A stretch of DNA of 64,000 nt, from NCBI GenBank assembly GCA_900770665.1, contig CAAGKZ010000059.1, forward strand, positions 1 to 64,000, written 5' to 3'. The DNA comes from Bacteroidaceae bacterium (GTDB lineage: Bacteria > Bacteroidota > Bacteroidia > Bacteroidales > Bacteroidaceae). Both the position numbers and the translations under genes were made by a program. The notes beneath the pieces are model-generated. The model had not been told where the DNA came from and ran no database searches. It saw only the letters and a list, made by a program, of their open reading frames with translations. The first letter of the stretch is position 1; every line of letters starts with the position of its first letter. Below, piece by piece: positions 27,601-35,800 of the stretch.

Positions 27601-30414
27601 ATCGAACAGATACTCGCCCTCTCTGGCTATGCTTGTTATGCCTTCAAAAACTGTTTCCGTTCCGTCGTCCCATAGGATGCGGAGCTTGTTTTCATCGTTC
27701 TGGCACAGTATATCATATTTCCCGTTGTTGTCGTAATCATCAAATGCAAGCGTGTTGTTTGAATCGTATGAGAATATTGTGTCGCTGCGTGTGAAGGTGA
27801 AATCACCGTTGTTGGCATAGAGCACAAGATGGTGTAGTTTTGTGTTCTTGTCATACTCATCCTTTGTAAAGTCTATCAAACCGTCGTTGTTATAGTCTTT
27901 ATTGATGCTTCCACTAAAATTGGCTATCTGTGCAACCTCAGTGAATGAGGTGCATCCATAATTGCCCTTCAGGAGATATGTCGTGTACTCCCCTCCGTCC
28001 TGTAGTTCGGCTCTGTAATTATATATGTAATCCAAATTGCCGTCATTGTCTATGTCGCAGAATGTCGATAAACCTGAGCGCTGCCAATTGGACGGTACAT
28101 TGACACCGCCTATGCCATTGTTGATGCTCATTAGCTTGTCGCCTTCGTTAATAAGGGATGAAACGGTATAACCACCTCCGTAGAAACCGCTTTTGCCGGC
28201 TCCAAACCGGTCGCATTTTCCGTCTTTGTTAATATCAAAAGGTGTGCCATTAAATATTTCGCTATTGTTGTTGTACATCTTGTTTATGGGCGAGAAAGTG
28301 CCGTTGGCATTGCAGGTATAGAACTTTTTGTTTTTGAACTCGTAAAACTCCATATTGCCATCCTCGTCCATATCAAATGCACCTTGAGCCATTATGGGGT
28401 CAATGAGTGCGGTGTTGCAAGGCTCTACGCCTATTGTCCTTGTGTACTCCATTGAGGTGTTGCCTTTTTCATCGGTTACCTGCAAGGATATACGTTTTTC
28501 CCCGCTTTCATTGAAGAGAAGCAGCAGCCTCATTCCGTCATCTTCGGTACCTATGATTCTACCGCCGTCGATGCTCCATTTCAATGTGTTTTGTGGGTCT
28601 ACATTGTGGTGCAGTCTAATTACACAGGTGTCTCCTATGCAAAAAGGTGTTCTATGTATCAAATCAAACGACACCGCGGGTTCTGCCTTTTCAAATATGG
28701 TCTCTTCGCTGAATTGCGAACCGCGGTTGTTGGGGTCGATAGCCTGTACCGAAATATAGTATTTCCCGGCTGGCCAGCTGTTAGTGTTGAGCGTGCGGAA
28801 ACGGTTACGCTCCTGGTTGCCGCCAATGAGGTTCCGTCTTGTTCCGTCGGCAAGAGCGTGTGCATAGAGAATATCGCCTTTGCCGGGTTCTGTGCCTATG
28901 CGCAGGGCGTATGTGAGGTCGCATCCCGGTGTCTCCTTGTCCTTTCCCTCTTCCCAGCTTATTTTCAGAGTTCCGTTGCTCGGGTCGTATGCTGTGATTG
29001 GCGCCTGCGGTCTCTCGGGTCTTTCGTTTACTGTAGCCGATAACGGCATCAATGCCCATGAGTTTGCAATGTACAATATTCCGCTATTGTCTATGTCTAT
29101 AACGGCGGAAGTACAATATTCCGGTTTTGATTTTAGTTGACATATTAACGGAGTGTCGAAATCAAGGATACTTTCACTTATTTTTGTTCCGTTTACATTG
29201 AGGTATCCTATGTGTCCGGTGTAGTAGCCGTCGGCGTCTTTGCCGTCTATGTCATCAATGTTGCATATAACCTCGTAGTTGCCGTCTGAATCAAAATCCA
29301 CGCAGGCTACAAAATGCATATGGTCGCTGTAGTAGTTCTCGTGGCATTTGAACTGTTCGTTTCCGATGTTTTCCATCAGAAGCAGGTAACTGCCTCCCGG
29401 GTCTTTTGAGTAGGTCAATTTGCCGCAATAATCGTATGCTATCAGCAGGTCGATGTCTCCGTCCTTGTCAAAGTCGTAGTTCCAGCAGCCGCCATTATGG
29501 GCAAATCCTGTATATATCCTTTTCCTTTCCCACTCGCCGTTCTTGCGCGAAAAGTGTATGTATATCTCCTGTCCCAGTTCCAGTATGTCTGCTATGCCAT
29601 CGTTGTTTACATCGACAAATATGCACTCGCCCGATAGTTGATTGTATATTATTTTGTCATTGCCGGTGTTTATAAGTACCTGCTTCCCTGTTACATAATC
29701 GGCAATGCCGTCTCCGTTTATGTCTTTTGAATTTACCCGGTGAATAGGTGGGTTGTATACTGTTGTTGCATTAACTGAAACAATCCACTTGAGGTTCAGA
29801 GCGCTTTCGTATGATTGCGATATAAGGGTTCTGCCGTTGCGCAGTTTGTTGTAATTGATTACGCCGTTATATTCGCTTTCTGTCATTATACTCACACTCC
29901 TCTCGATGAATTCGCCATCGGGCAGCAGTGTGTATCCAAAATCATGGTTGGTGTTTTGATGTGTTATATCCGGGTAACCGTCGTTGTCAAAATCAAGGAC
30001 AACCAAGTCTGTTTCAGAGGAAATTCCGAATGTGTCCTTGTGGCAATTCCCCTTTCCCAAACCCAATAATGTCTGGTATTCTAAGAAGTCTTCGTAGCCG
30101 TCGTTGGAGTTTCCGGTTGAGAATGTAATGAAGTGGTCAATGTTACCGTCGTTGTTAAGGTTTGTATTAAGTTGCCCCCAAATCTGTTCACTAACACTTG
30201 TTGTATTGCCCGTGCTTTTATTCAATGAGTAGAAGTAATTCGGATACTTTTTGTTATAAACCTCTATTATGCCGTCTCCGTCAATATCATAGTGGTTACC
30301 CATTTCTGAATCAACGGTGATTTTAGGTGTAATGATGCCGGTTTGTGCATAACTGCCTGTATAACTGACAAATGCTAATAGGGTAAATGAAATCAGTAGT
30401 AGACGGGTTTTCAT
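24622..30414 (-). CDS. Giant secreted FG-GAP/Fn3 protein with T9SS-like C-terminus
   Basis: 1930 residues. A signal peptide (MKTRLLLISFTLLAFVSYTGSYAQ) leads to a first FG-GAP/VCBS block (about 40-420) with Ca-binding loops such as DINGDGIAD, DVNNDGIAD and DFDKDGDID. An Fn3 domain and a PKD-like domain follow. A second FG-GAP block (about 670-1000: DINKDGKCD, DIDNDGNLD, DYNNDGLID) is followed by another Fn3, Ig-like parts and, near 1540-1860, three consecutive Fn3 domains with the repeated ITxxSFxINWEPxEGA pattern. The tail ends GKGVYIISINGKMKKVVN, like type A sorting domains of type IX secretion. It is probably a surface or secreted adhesin or glycan-binding protein with no visible enzyme domain. 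The gene stands alone. Confidence 0.88.
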   Translation of the reverse strand: MKTRLLLISFTLLAFVSYTGSYAQTGIITPKITVDSEMGNHYDIDGDGIIEVYNKKYPNYFYSLNKSTGNTTSVSEQIWGQLNTNLNNDGNIDHFITFSTGNSNDGYEDFLEYQTLLGLGKGNCHKDTFGISSETDLVVLDFDNDGYPDITHQNTNHDFGYTLLPDGEFIERSVSIMTESEYNGVINYNKLRNGRTLISQSYESALNLKWIVSVNATTVYNPPIHRVNSKDINGDGIADYVTGKQVLINTGNDKIIYNQLSGECIFVDVNNDGIADILELGQEIYIHFSRKNGEWERKRIYTGFAHNGGCWNYDFDKDGDIDLLIAYDYCGKLTYSKDPGGSYLLLMENIGNEQFKCHENYYSDHMHFVACVDFDSDGNYEVICNIDDIDGKDADGYYTGHIGYLNVNGTKISESILDFDTPLICQLKSKPEYCTSAVIDIDNSGILYIANSWALMPLSATVNERPERPQAPITAYDPSNGTLKISWEEGKDKETPGCDLTYALRIGTEPGKGDILYAHALADGTRRNLIGGNQERNRFRTLNTNSWPAGKYYISVQAIDPNNRGSQFSEETIFEKAEPAVSFDLIHRTPFCIGDTCVIRLHHNVDPQNTLKWSIDGGRIIGTEDDGMRLLLLFNESGEKRISLQVTDEKGNTSMEYTRTIGVEPCNTALIDPIMAQGAFDMDEDGNMEFYEFKNKKFYTCNANGTFSPINKMYNNNSEIFNGTPFDINKDGKCDRFGAGKSGFYGGGYTVSSLINEGDKLMSINNGIGGVNVPSNWQRSGLSTFCDIDNDGNLDYIYNYRAELQDGGEYTTYLLKGNYGCTSFTEVAQIANFSGSINKDYNNDGLIDFTKDEYDKNTKLHHLVLYANNGDFTFTRSDTIFSYDSNNTLAFDDYDNNGKYDILCQNDENKLRILWDDGTETVFEGITSIAREGEYLFDINNDGTRDFISSKAGVNNDIGVTLLFADHSYRFVKTAKETSSLDVEEAFVTPTGDIAIESLLLKTQNSRPAAPTNISVGKSFKGISISWTHSTDKETPQIRMKYNLSVKRKGASGENAYIISPCNSTKNGVHVPSNKQLICGNRFFIPTTSIPAGEYEIQVQAVDGQMLESDFSEVYMLTVQETTKIEAPARSEVGAGTIIGINSNIAESIDWDGGEVISQEGTLYTVVWNSEGNKTITAGDEKCNIYIQAKPNTSFEIPDVVLGGATVNIPAANAKDGEWEIAGDDGRFTSFGKNGAASFTVINNDSAVAVFNKAGKYTVRHSIKSDYNTSTYEKAVEVSDMHTTPEISLLTVQDGKIRIALDIPQDLPEEITGINIYKETTLIDDYTLIASIDKSQSSYIDETSTPDIQAARYRVSYVTTYGESAMGTPHQSMHVMINRGIGTSWNLAWTKYEGCTVESYRILRGATPESLESIAEVSGNMNSYSDSSNNADAPYYAVEMVIPQRQESRSTTRAASSDNTARSNIASTENAYSVVFAEDINIIGKESFIAGEDEALTLTAAVSPYYATYQGVNWTIESGKEIAVIDESGRIMPAGNKENGKVVVRAYALDGSQVYGEFEIEFSGFLKFHEQTVVIDNANATPNSITISWQPVDEAEYYTLTAQDYYMGEPVTGYENLNIGNVTQYTIEGLSPSAPYTFKVKAHKGDMETEYSQEKRIYTTTTEFTSQTVQLKECTGITATSFNINWEPTEGAVGYYLSIYHEVLFEEDGEYKSISYCIAKDIYIADATNYTVTGLECDEDYRFEIYAYDGTYRTNSTSGSERPRIEFTQVILKEPTNITENSFTINWEPIEGATEYHVTVYRSCDNQWVFDGDTSDTSITVTVPVVYIGKYEHYYTVTAHSRFSWTAESRGEVTLLPTGIEETAGDTELCYVENGAAVVGTGETANIAIYTTDGNIIEETVQGCETKRYPLPGKGVYIISINGKMKKVVN

Positions 30415-30438
30415 AAGTGAATAGTTTTTAATGACTTA

Positions 30439-30494
30439 CAAAAGTATATAAAAGGGGTAAAATTATTCTTCCCTATTTGTTAAAGTATGTTAAA
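30439..30494 (-). promoter_or_regulatory. Promoter of the giant secreted protein with GTTAAA direct repeat
   Basis: TACTTTTG (30439-30446) is a perfect -7 box on the minus strand. No TTTG is found at -33. Instead, 32 bp upstream, two GTTAAA hexamers on the plus strand (30479-30484 and 30489-30494) are spaced by 4 bp. The same pair occurs before several island genes. Confidence 0.55.
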
Positions 30495-30525
30495 CGCATG
30501 ATTGGCAAAAAAGTGTGCAACTTAT

Positions 30526-30556
30526 TTTGAACTCCGCGTGGCTTTCATTATCTTTG
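30526..30556 (+). promoter_or_regulatory. Promoter of the metF operon
   Basis: TTTG (30526-30529), exactly 19 bases, then TATCTTTG (30549-30556) match the Bacteroidetes consensus completely. The site is 67 bp before the metF ATG. Confidence 0.85.
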
Positions 30557-30623
30557 TATCTTGGCGAATGTGGTTCTTTGGAGTCTTATATCACGCAACG
30601 CTTTTATAGTTTACTGATAACAT

Positions 30624-31577
30624 ATGCGAGTAATCGATTATATAAATTCATCGGCCGGTACGGCGTTTTCGTTCGAGGTGCTGCCACCGCTCAAGGGCGT
30701 GGGCACCGGTAAGCTGTTCGGGAACATCGACCGCCTGATGGAATTCAATCCGGGTTATATAAATATAACGACCCATCATAGCGAGCCTGTCTATCAGGAT
30801 GCCGGCAACGGGATGTTCCGTCTTGCTTCGATACGCAGGCGTCCCGGCACAGTGGCTGTAGCCAATGCGATACATTACCGTTATGGTATTCCTGTGGTTC
30901 CGCACATTCTGTGCAACGGCTACACCCTTGAGGATACCGAGTATGTGCTCATTGATTTGCAGCTTTCGGGCATAAGCGATATTCTTGTGCTGCGCGGCGA
31001 CAAGTGCAAGGGCGATGCCAATACGGCTCCGGTTAAATGCGGCAACAAGAATGCCATAGACCTGCAGCGTCAGGTAAACCGCTTCAACGAAGGCTTCTTT
31101 GTCGACGGTTCGGTAATGAAAGAGCGTGGCATGCCGTTCTCCTATGGTGTTGCGTGCTACCCCGAGAAGCACGAAGAGGCACCGAACATGGAGAGTGACC
31201 TTGCTGTGCTCAAGCAGAAGGCCGATGAAGGTGCCGCTTATGCCGTGACACAGATGTTCTTCGACAACAGCAAGTATTTCGCTTTTGTGGAGCGTGCGCG
31301 TGCGATGGGGATAACTATCCCAATTATTCCCGGTATAAAGCCTATACACCGTCTTTCGCAGATGAATGTGTTGCCGAAGACCTTCCGTGTCGATTTGCCT
31401 GCCGACCTTGTCAATGAACTTGTAAAATGCAAGGACGATGCGGCTGTGGCTCAGGTGGGTTGCGAGTGGGGAGTGCAGCAGTGCCGTGAACTGAAGGAGC
31501 ACGGGGTGCCGAGTCTTCATTTCTACACCCTCAATGCTTTCGACAGTGTTTATGAAATAGCAAAAGCAATCTACTGA
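30624..31577 (+). CDS. metF: 5,10-methylenetetrahydrofolate reductase
   Basis: Makes 5-methyl-THF for methionine synthesis. The 317-residue barrel starts AGTAFSFEVLPPLKG, where the Glu in SFEVLPP is the catalytic acid of the family. YINITTHHS, VVPHILCNGYTLEDTEYVL and ILVLRGDKC (residues about 90-130) form the FAD-binding core. YAVTQMFFDNSKY near 205 and IPIIPGIKPI near 230 complete the signature. It leads the operon metF-holB-ricT-gldH; its stop overlaps the holB start by one base. Confidence 0.96.
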   Translation: MRVIDYINSSAGTAFSFEVLPPLKGVGTGKLFGNIDRLMEFNPGYINITTHHSEPVYQDAGNGMFRLASIRRRPGTVAVANAIHYRYGIPVVPHILCNGYTLEDTEYVLIDLQLSGISDILVLRGDKCKGDANTAPVKCGNKNAIDLQRQVNRFNEGFFVDGSVMKERGMPFSYGVACYPEKHEEAPNMESDLAVLKQKADEGAAYAVTQMFFDNSKYFAFVERARAMGITIPIIPGIKPIHRLSQMNVLPKTFRVDLPADLVNELVKCKDDAAVAQVGCEWGVQQCRELKEHGVPSLHFYTLNAFDSVYEIAKAIY

Positions 31578-32710
31578 TGGGAGTATTCTTTAAAGATATT
31601 ATAGGACAGAAGGCGGTGATTGACAGATTGCGTAGCAGTGTCGATGACAACAGGCTCGCGCATGCCCTTCTCATCTGCGGCCCGCAGGGCAACGGCAAAT
31701 TGCCAATCGCCATTGCTCTTGCGAACTATCTGCTGTGTGGCAGCGGCAACGGTGATGCCTGTGGCACTTGTCCGGCATGTGTCAAGTTGGGTAAATATAT
31801 CCACAGTGACCTTCATTTTGTTTTTCCTGTAAAGAAGAAGGGTAGCGGCAATGAAAAGCCTGTGAGCGACGATTATATTACAGAGTGGCGCGAACTGCTT
31901 TTGCAGAACCCCTATTTCAGCTATGATGATTGGCTTGCAAAACTTAATCTCGACAACCAGCAGCCGATGATATATGAGCGTGAGAGCGGTGAGATATTGC
32001 ATAAACTCTCGATGCAGTCACGCGAGGGTGGCTGGAAGGTGGTCATTATATGGTTGCCCGAGAAGATGAGAGAGGATGGTTCCAACAAATTGCTCAAGAT
32101 TATCGAGGAACCGCCACACAAGACGCTTTTCCTGCTTGTGTCGGAAGAACCGGAAAAAATAATACAGACTATCCTGAGCCGAACACAGCGAATTGATATC
32201 CCGCGTATTGCGCAGGCTGATATTGAAAATGCGCTTGTATCGCGTTATGGCTTGGCTTTTGATGATGCCAAGACGGTAGCGCAGCAGAGTGTCGGCAATT
32301 GGGAGAAAGCCGAGGAGATGTTGTCGGTGAGCGAGGAGAAATCCCTGTTCCTTGATCTCTTTATGCAACTCATGCGTGTGGCTTATGCGCGCAATATACG
32401 CGATATGAAGGCTTGGAGTGAGCAGGTTGCAGCGTTGGGACGTGAGCGGCAGAAACGTCTGCTCGATTATTGCCAGCGGATGATTCGTGAAAATTTTATC
32501 ATGAACTTCAGAGAGGATGAGATGGTTTACATGTCGCAGGCCGAACGTAACTTCTCGGTGCGCTTCTCGCCATTTGTGAATGAACGTAACATATTCGGCA
32601 TAATGGAGGAGTTGTCCGAGGCTCAGAGACACATAGAACAGAATGTTAATGCAAAAATGGTCTTCTTCGATATGTCGTTGAGGATGATTGTTTGGATAAA
32701 AAATAGATAA
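31577..32710 (+). CDS. holB: DNA polymerase III subunit delta-prime
   Basis: Clamp-loader subunit, 377 residues. The N-terminus IIGQKAVIDRLRSSVDDNRLAHALLICGPQGNGK gives the Walker A-like GPQGNGK (residues about 34-40). A zinc-binding cluster CGTCPACVKL follows near 60-70. KVVIIWLPEKMREDGSNKLLKIIEEPP (about 150-180) is the Walker B-like/sensor region and ILSRTQRIDIPRI is sensor 1-like (SRC normally, here SRT). The C-terminal part is helical. It lies between metF and ricT in a conserved Bacteroidales gene order. Confidence 0.9.
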   Translation: MGVFFKDIIGQKAVIDRLRSSVDDNRLAHALLICGPQGNGKLPIAIALANYLLCGSGNGDACGTCPACVKLGKYIHSDLHFVFPVKKKGSGNEKPVSDDYITEWRELLLQNPYFSYDDWLAKLNLDNQQPMIYERESGEILHKLSMQSREGGWKVVIIWLPEKMREDGSNKLLKIIEEPPHKTLFLLVSEEPEKIIQTILSRTQRIDIPRIAQADIENALVSRYGLAFDDAKTVAQQSVGNWEKAEEMLSVSEEKSLFLDLFMQLMRVAYARNIRDMKAWSEQVAALGRERQKRLLDYCQRMIRENFIMNFREDEMVYMSQAERNFSVRFSPFVNERNIFGIMEELSEAQRHIEQNVNAKMVFFDMSLRMIVWIKNR

Positions 32711-33877
32711 ATGGAAAAAAGATATAAGGAGAATAATGGTTGTGCCGGTATCTGCTGCAAAGGTTGCGGCAGGATGGATGCGCCTTTGAATACCTTTGAT
32801 TGGCTTGCCGCCGTACCCGGCAATGAGGAGTATACCGATATTGTTGAGGTGCAGTTCAAGAATACCCGCAAGGGATATTACAGGAATAGCAACAATATCC
32901 CTCTGCAGAAGGGTGATGTGGTTGCAGTTGAGGCAAGTCCGGGACATGATATCGGCAAGGTTACCATGACCGGCCGTCTTGTGCTGTTGCAACTCAAGAA
33001 GACACGACTCACTCCCGAGAGTGAGTTCAAACGCATATACCGCAAGGCACGTCCGGTGGATATGGAAAAATATGAGGAGGCAAAAGCGCGCGAGCATGAC
33101 ACCATGATACGTTCGCGCCAGATTGCCAAGGACCTCAATCTCGATATGAAGATTGGCGATGTGGAGTATCAGGGCGATGGTTTGAAGGCAATTTTCTATT
33201 ATATAGCCGATAACCGTGTCGATTTCCGTCAGCTCATCAAGGTTCTTGCTGATGTCTTCAAGGTGAAGATTGAGATGAAGCAGATTGGTGCGCGTCAGGA
33301 GGCCGGCCGCATTGGCGGTATCGGTCCATGTGGCAGGGAGCTATGCTGTGCTACGTTCACTACCAATTTTGTATCTGTCTCTACATCGGCAGCCCGCTTC
33401 CAGGATGTATCGCTCAACCCACAGAAACTTGCAGGGCAGTGTGCGAAACTCAAGTGTTGTCTCAATTACGAGGTTGATGCATATGTTGAGGCTTCAAAGA
33501 GATTGCCGCAGCGTGATATTGAACTCGAGACAAAGGATGGCACATACTACTTCTTCAAGTGCGACATTATGCGCGGTGAGATAACATACTCTACCGACAA
33601 GCATATACCTGCAAACCTTGTGACGATTACGGGTCGCAGGGCTTTTGCCATCATTGAGATGAACAAGCGCGGTGAACGCCCCGACAGCCTGAACAATGAG
33701 CTGGCACAGGAACCAAAGCGTCCTGTCGATTTGCTTGAGCAGGAGAATATCAACCGTTTCGATTCTGTTCAGCGAAACAATAAGAAACGTCGCAAAGGTG
33801 GTGGTAACCGTCACGACTCAAAGAGAGGAAATGGTAAAAGGGAGCATAAGGAAAAAGGCGGTTCTGCCGAGGCTTAA
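32711..33877 (+). CDS. ricT: PSP1-domain protein RicT/YaaT
   Basis: A 388-residue homologue of Bacillus RicT (YaaT), a member of the RicAFT iron-sulfur complex that affects RNA processing there; its role in Bacteroidetes is not settled. The PSP1 core spans about residues 55-290. The cysteine motifs are GRIGGIGPCGRELCCATF and QCAKLKCCLNYEVD (residues about 200-255), which in the family hold a cluster. An N-terminal CAGICCKGCGR adds four more cysteines. The C-terminal 50 residues are a Lys/Arg/Asn-rich tail (NNKKRRKGGGN). It starts one base after holB and its end overlaps gldH by 47 bp. Confidence 0.88.
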   Translation: MEKRYKENNGCAGICCKGCGRMDAPLNTFDWLAAVPGNEEYTDIVEVQFKNTRKGYYRNSNNIPLQKGDVVAVEASPGHDIGKVTMTGRLVLLQLKKTRLTPESEFKRIYRKARPVDMEKYEEAKAREHDTMIRSRQIAKDLNLDMKIGDVEYQGDGLKAIFYYIADNRVDFRQLIKVLADVFKVKIEMKQIGARQEAGRIGGIGPCGRELCCATFTTNFVSVSTSAARFQDVSLNPQKLAGQCAKLKCCLNYEVDAYVEASKRLPQRDIELETKDGTYYFFKCDIMRGEITYSTDKHIPANLVTITGRRAFAIIEMNKRGERPDSLNNELAQEPKRPVDLLEQENINRFDSVQRNNKKRRKGGGNRHDSKRGNGKREHKEKGGSAEA

Positions 33878-34325
33878 ACAGTTGCTTTTGGCCGTTTTGC
33901 TGCTTGCTTCGTGTGACGGTACTGTGTATCATCAATTCAGGGAAGTGGATGGTGACGGTTGGAATGTAACAGATACTCTGCAGTTCCATTATGAAGGTTC
34001 GGGCAGGTCGACCAAAGCGGTTCAAATGGCTGTGCAGGTGAGATATGGCTCTGCATACAAGTATAAGGATCTGTACCTGCGCGTAGAGACGCTGAGTGCT
34101 GACAGTGCGTTGCTGTCGGTTGATACCCTATGTTGCCCGATATATGACGACAATGGCCGCAGATTGGGCAGCACGGCAGGTTCGATATATCAGAATGAAA
34201 GCCAAAATATACTCTTGGATGCGTCATGCGCCGACACTCTTTTGTTGAAAGTTTCGCATATCATGGCCGATGAATCACTGCATGATATCTTTGATGTGGG
34301 CGTAAAGCTTACCGGCGCAGATTGA
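33831..34325 (+). CDS. gldH: Gliding-motility-type lipoprotein GldH
   Basis: A 164-residue lipoprotein. From ATG at 33831 the N-terminus is MVKGSIRKKAVLPRLKQLL followed by LAVLLLASC, a good lipobox with Cys near residue 27. VYHQFREVDGDGW, LQFHYEG and LYLRVETLS follow, as in GldH. In gliding Flavobacteria GldH is needed for motility; many non-gliding Bacteroidetes keep it and its role there is unclear. An open frame extends upstream to 33696 inside ricT, but only the 33831 start gives a proper lipoprotein signal and is preceded by AGAGGAA. Confidence 0.85.
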   Translation: MVKGSIRKKAVLPRLKQLLLAVLLLASCDGTVYHQFREVDGDGWNVTDTLQFHYEGSGRSTKAVQMAVQVRYGSAYKYKDLYLRVETLSADSALLSVDTLCCPIYDDNGRRLGSTAGSIYQNESQNILLDASCADTLLLKVSHIMADESLHDIFDVGVKLTGAD

Positions 34326-34336
34326 TGACTGCAATA

Positions 34337-35800
34337 CTACTTCTTTACTTCCCTGTCGGCGTCCAGTCGCAGGAAAATGAACAGCAGTATCGTGAATCCC
34401 AGGAAAGATGAGCCTCCATAGCTGAAAAACGGTAGCGGGATTCCAATCACCGGTACAAGCCCGAGTACCATTCCTATGTTGATGGTGAAGTGCAGGAAGA
34501 ATATCGAGGCTATGGCATATCCGTACGCTCTGCCCATGCGGTCGTTCTGCCGTTCGGCGAGATGTATGATTCTCAAAATGAATATCACGAACATTGTCAG
34601 CACGAAGGCAGAGCCAATGAAACCTTGCTCCTCGCCAATGGTGCAGAATATGAAATCGGTGTCCTGCTCGGGAACATAATCCAGTTTTGTCTGTGTTCCG
34701 TTGAGGAAGCCTTTTCCGGATATTCCACCCGAGCCAATGGCAATCTTTGACTGGTGTACATTCCAACCCACACCCGAAAGATCGTCCTTGAGTCCCAAGA
34801 GTACCTCTATTCGCACTTTCTGATGAGGCTTGAGTACATTGTGCATGACAAAGTTGCAGGACATTATAAAGACTATTGAACCGATAATGTATATTGCCAC
34901 CCACAGGTGCCTCCACTCCTTCAATCGTGTCTGTATAAGAAGGTAAATGGCGTTGAATGCCAGCAGCAGATATTGTGTTATCATTATGTTGAATTCAATA
35001 AGGTATATTGCAACCCAATATGAACATAATGTTACCACAAGGTTCGTAACAGCAAGGACAAGGAAAGCCCTGTCATTCCTGCACCAGAATTTTACAAGTG
35101 CAACGGATATTATCTGTATTATGACTGTTGGTGCATAGTGTCCGATACTTATCGGCAGTTTTGACATCATCTCGCTGTCATATTTCACTCCTACCACAAA
35201 ATATACTATGGCGCTCACTGCAGTCAACAGGAATATTCCGGTCATTCCTTCGCGGTACAATACGAGGAACAGGGCAAGATAGACCAACGCGCTTCCGGTT
35301 TCTCTTTGTGCCATGATTATGAGCATGGGCAGCAGTATTATGCCTACTGCCTTTAAAAAGTCACGGTTATCGCTCATCTTGAACTCCCTGCGTCCTATGA
35401 ATGCTGCAAGCATCAGCGCTGTAGCGAATTTCATGAATTCGGCCGGTTGTATGCTGAACGGTCCAGCCGATATCCAGGAGCGTGAACCTTTGATGTCGGT
35501 TGCAATGAATATCGTGAGTACGCCAAGCAACATTGTGCCGGCGTATAATATTACCGAGAGGTTGCGGTAGGCATGTTTGGGTATGCATAGCATGAAGATG
35601 CCGGCAAAGAGTGATATGCCCATCCAGAGCGCCTGCTTTCCGCTGCGCTCTCCCTGATTGAAGAACTCGGCAAAACCGGTCTCTATGTAACTGTGCGTGG
35701 AACCGCATATTGCCAGCCAACCCATTGTGGCAAGCAACAGGAAGAGGATGATTGTCCACCAGTCCAGGCGCTTGAGTATGTTATCTTTCGTCCGCTCCAT
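34337..35800 (-). CDS. rodA: Rod-shape SEDS glycosyltransferase RodA
   Basis: SEDS-family peptidoglycan polymerase of the elongasome, 487 residues, about ten helices. MERTKDNILKRLDWWTIILFLLLATMG opens the protein. GSRSWISAGPFSIQPAEFMK near residue 130 is the SEDS signature. GGISGKGFLNGTQTKLDYVPEQDTDFIF near 385 holds the catalytic-side Glu/Asp loop. GIPLPFFSYGGSSF closes it. The frame is open to 35842, but ATG at 35800 gives the normal N-terminus and overlaps mrdA by 20 bp. Last gene of the purH-mreBCD-mrdA-rodA set. Confidence 0.96.
   Translation of the reverse strand: MERTKDNILKRLDWWTIILFLLLATMGWLAICGSTHSYIETGFAEFFNQGERSGKQALWMGISLFAGIFMLCIPKHAYRNLSVILYAGTMLLGVLTIFIATDIKGSRSWISAGPFSIQPAEFMKFATALMLAAFIGRREFKMSDNRDFLKAVGIILLPMLIIMAQRETGSALVYLALFLVLYREGMTGIFLLTAVSAIVYFVVGVKYDSEMMSKLPISIGHYAPTVIIQIISVALVKFWCRNDRAFLVLAVTNLVVTLCSYWVAIYLIEFNIMITQYLLLAFNAIYLLIQTRLKEWRHLWVAIYIIGSIVFIMSCNFVMHNVLKPHQKVRIEVLLGLKDDLSGVGWNVHQSKIAIGSGGISGKGFLNGTQTKLDYVPEQDTDFIFCTIGEEQGFIGSAFVLTMFVIFILRIIHLAERQNDRMGRAYGYAIASIFFLHFTINIGMVLGLVPVIGIPLPFFSYGGSSFLGFTILLFIFLRLDADREVKK

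Noticed and set aside
30648..31520. A 290-codon open frame on the minus strand
   Set aside because: Antisense to metF; composition and lack of motifs show that it is a shadow.
32018..33097. A 359-codon open frame on the minus strand
   Set aside because: It is antisense to holB and ricT, both well supported, and its translation is rich in Cys, His and Leu without domains. It is a shadow.
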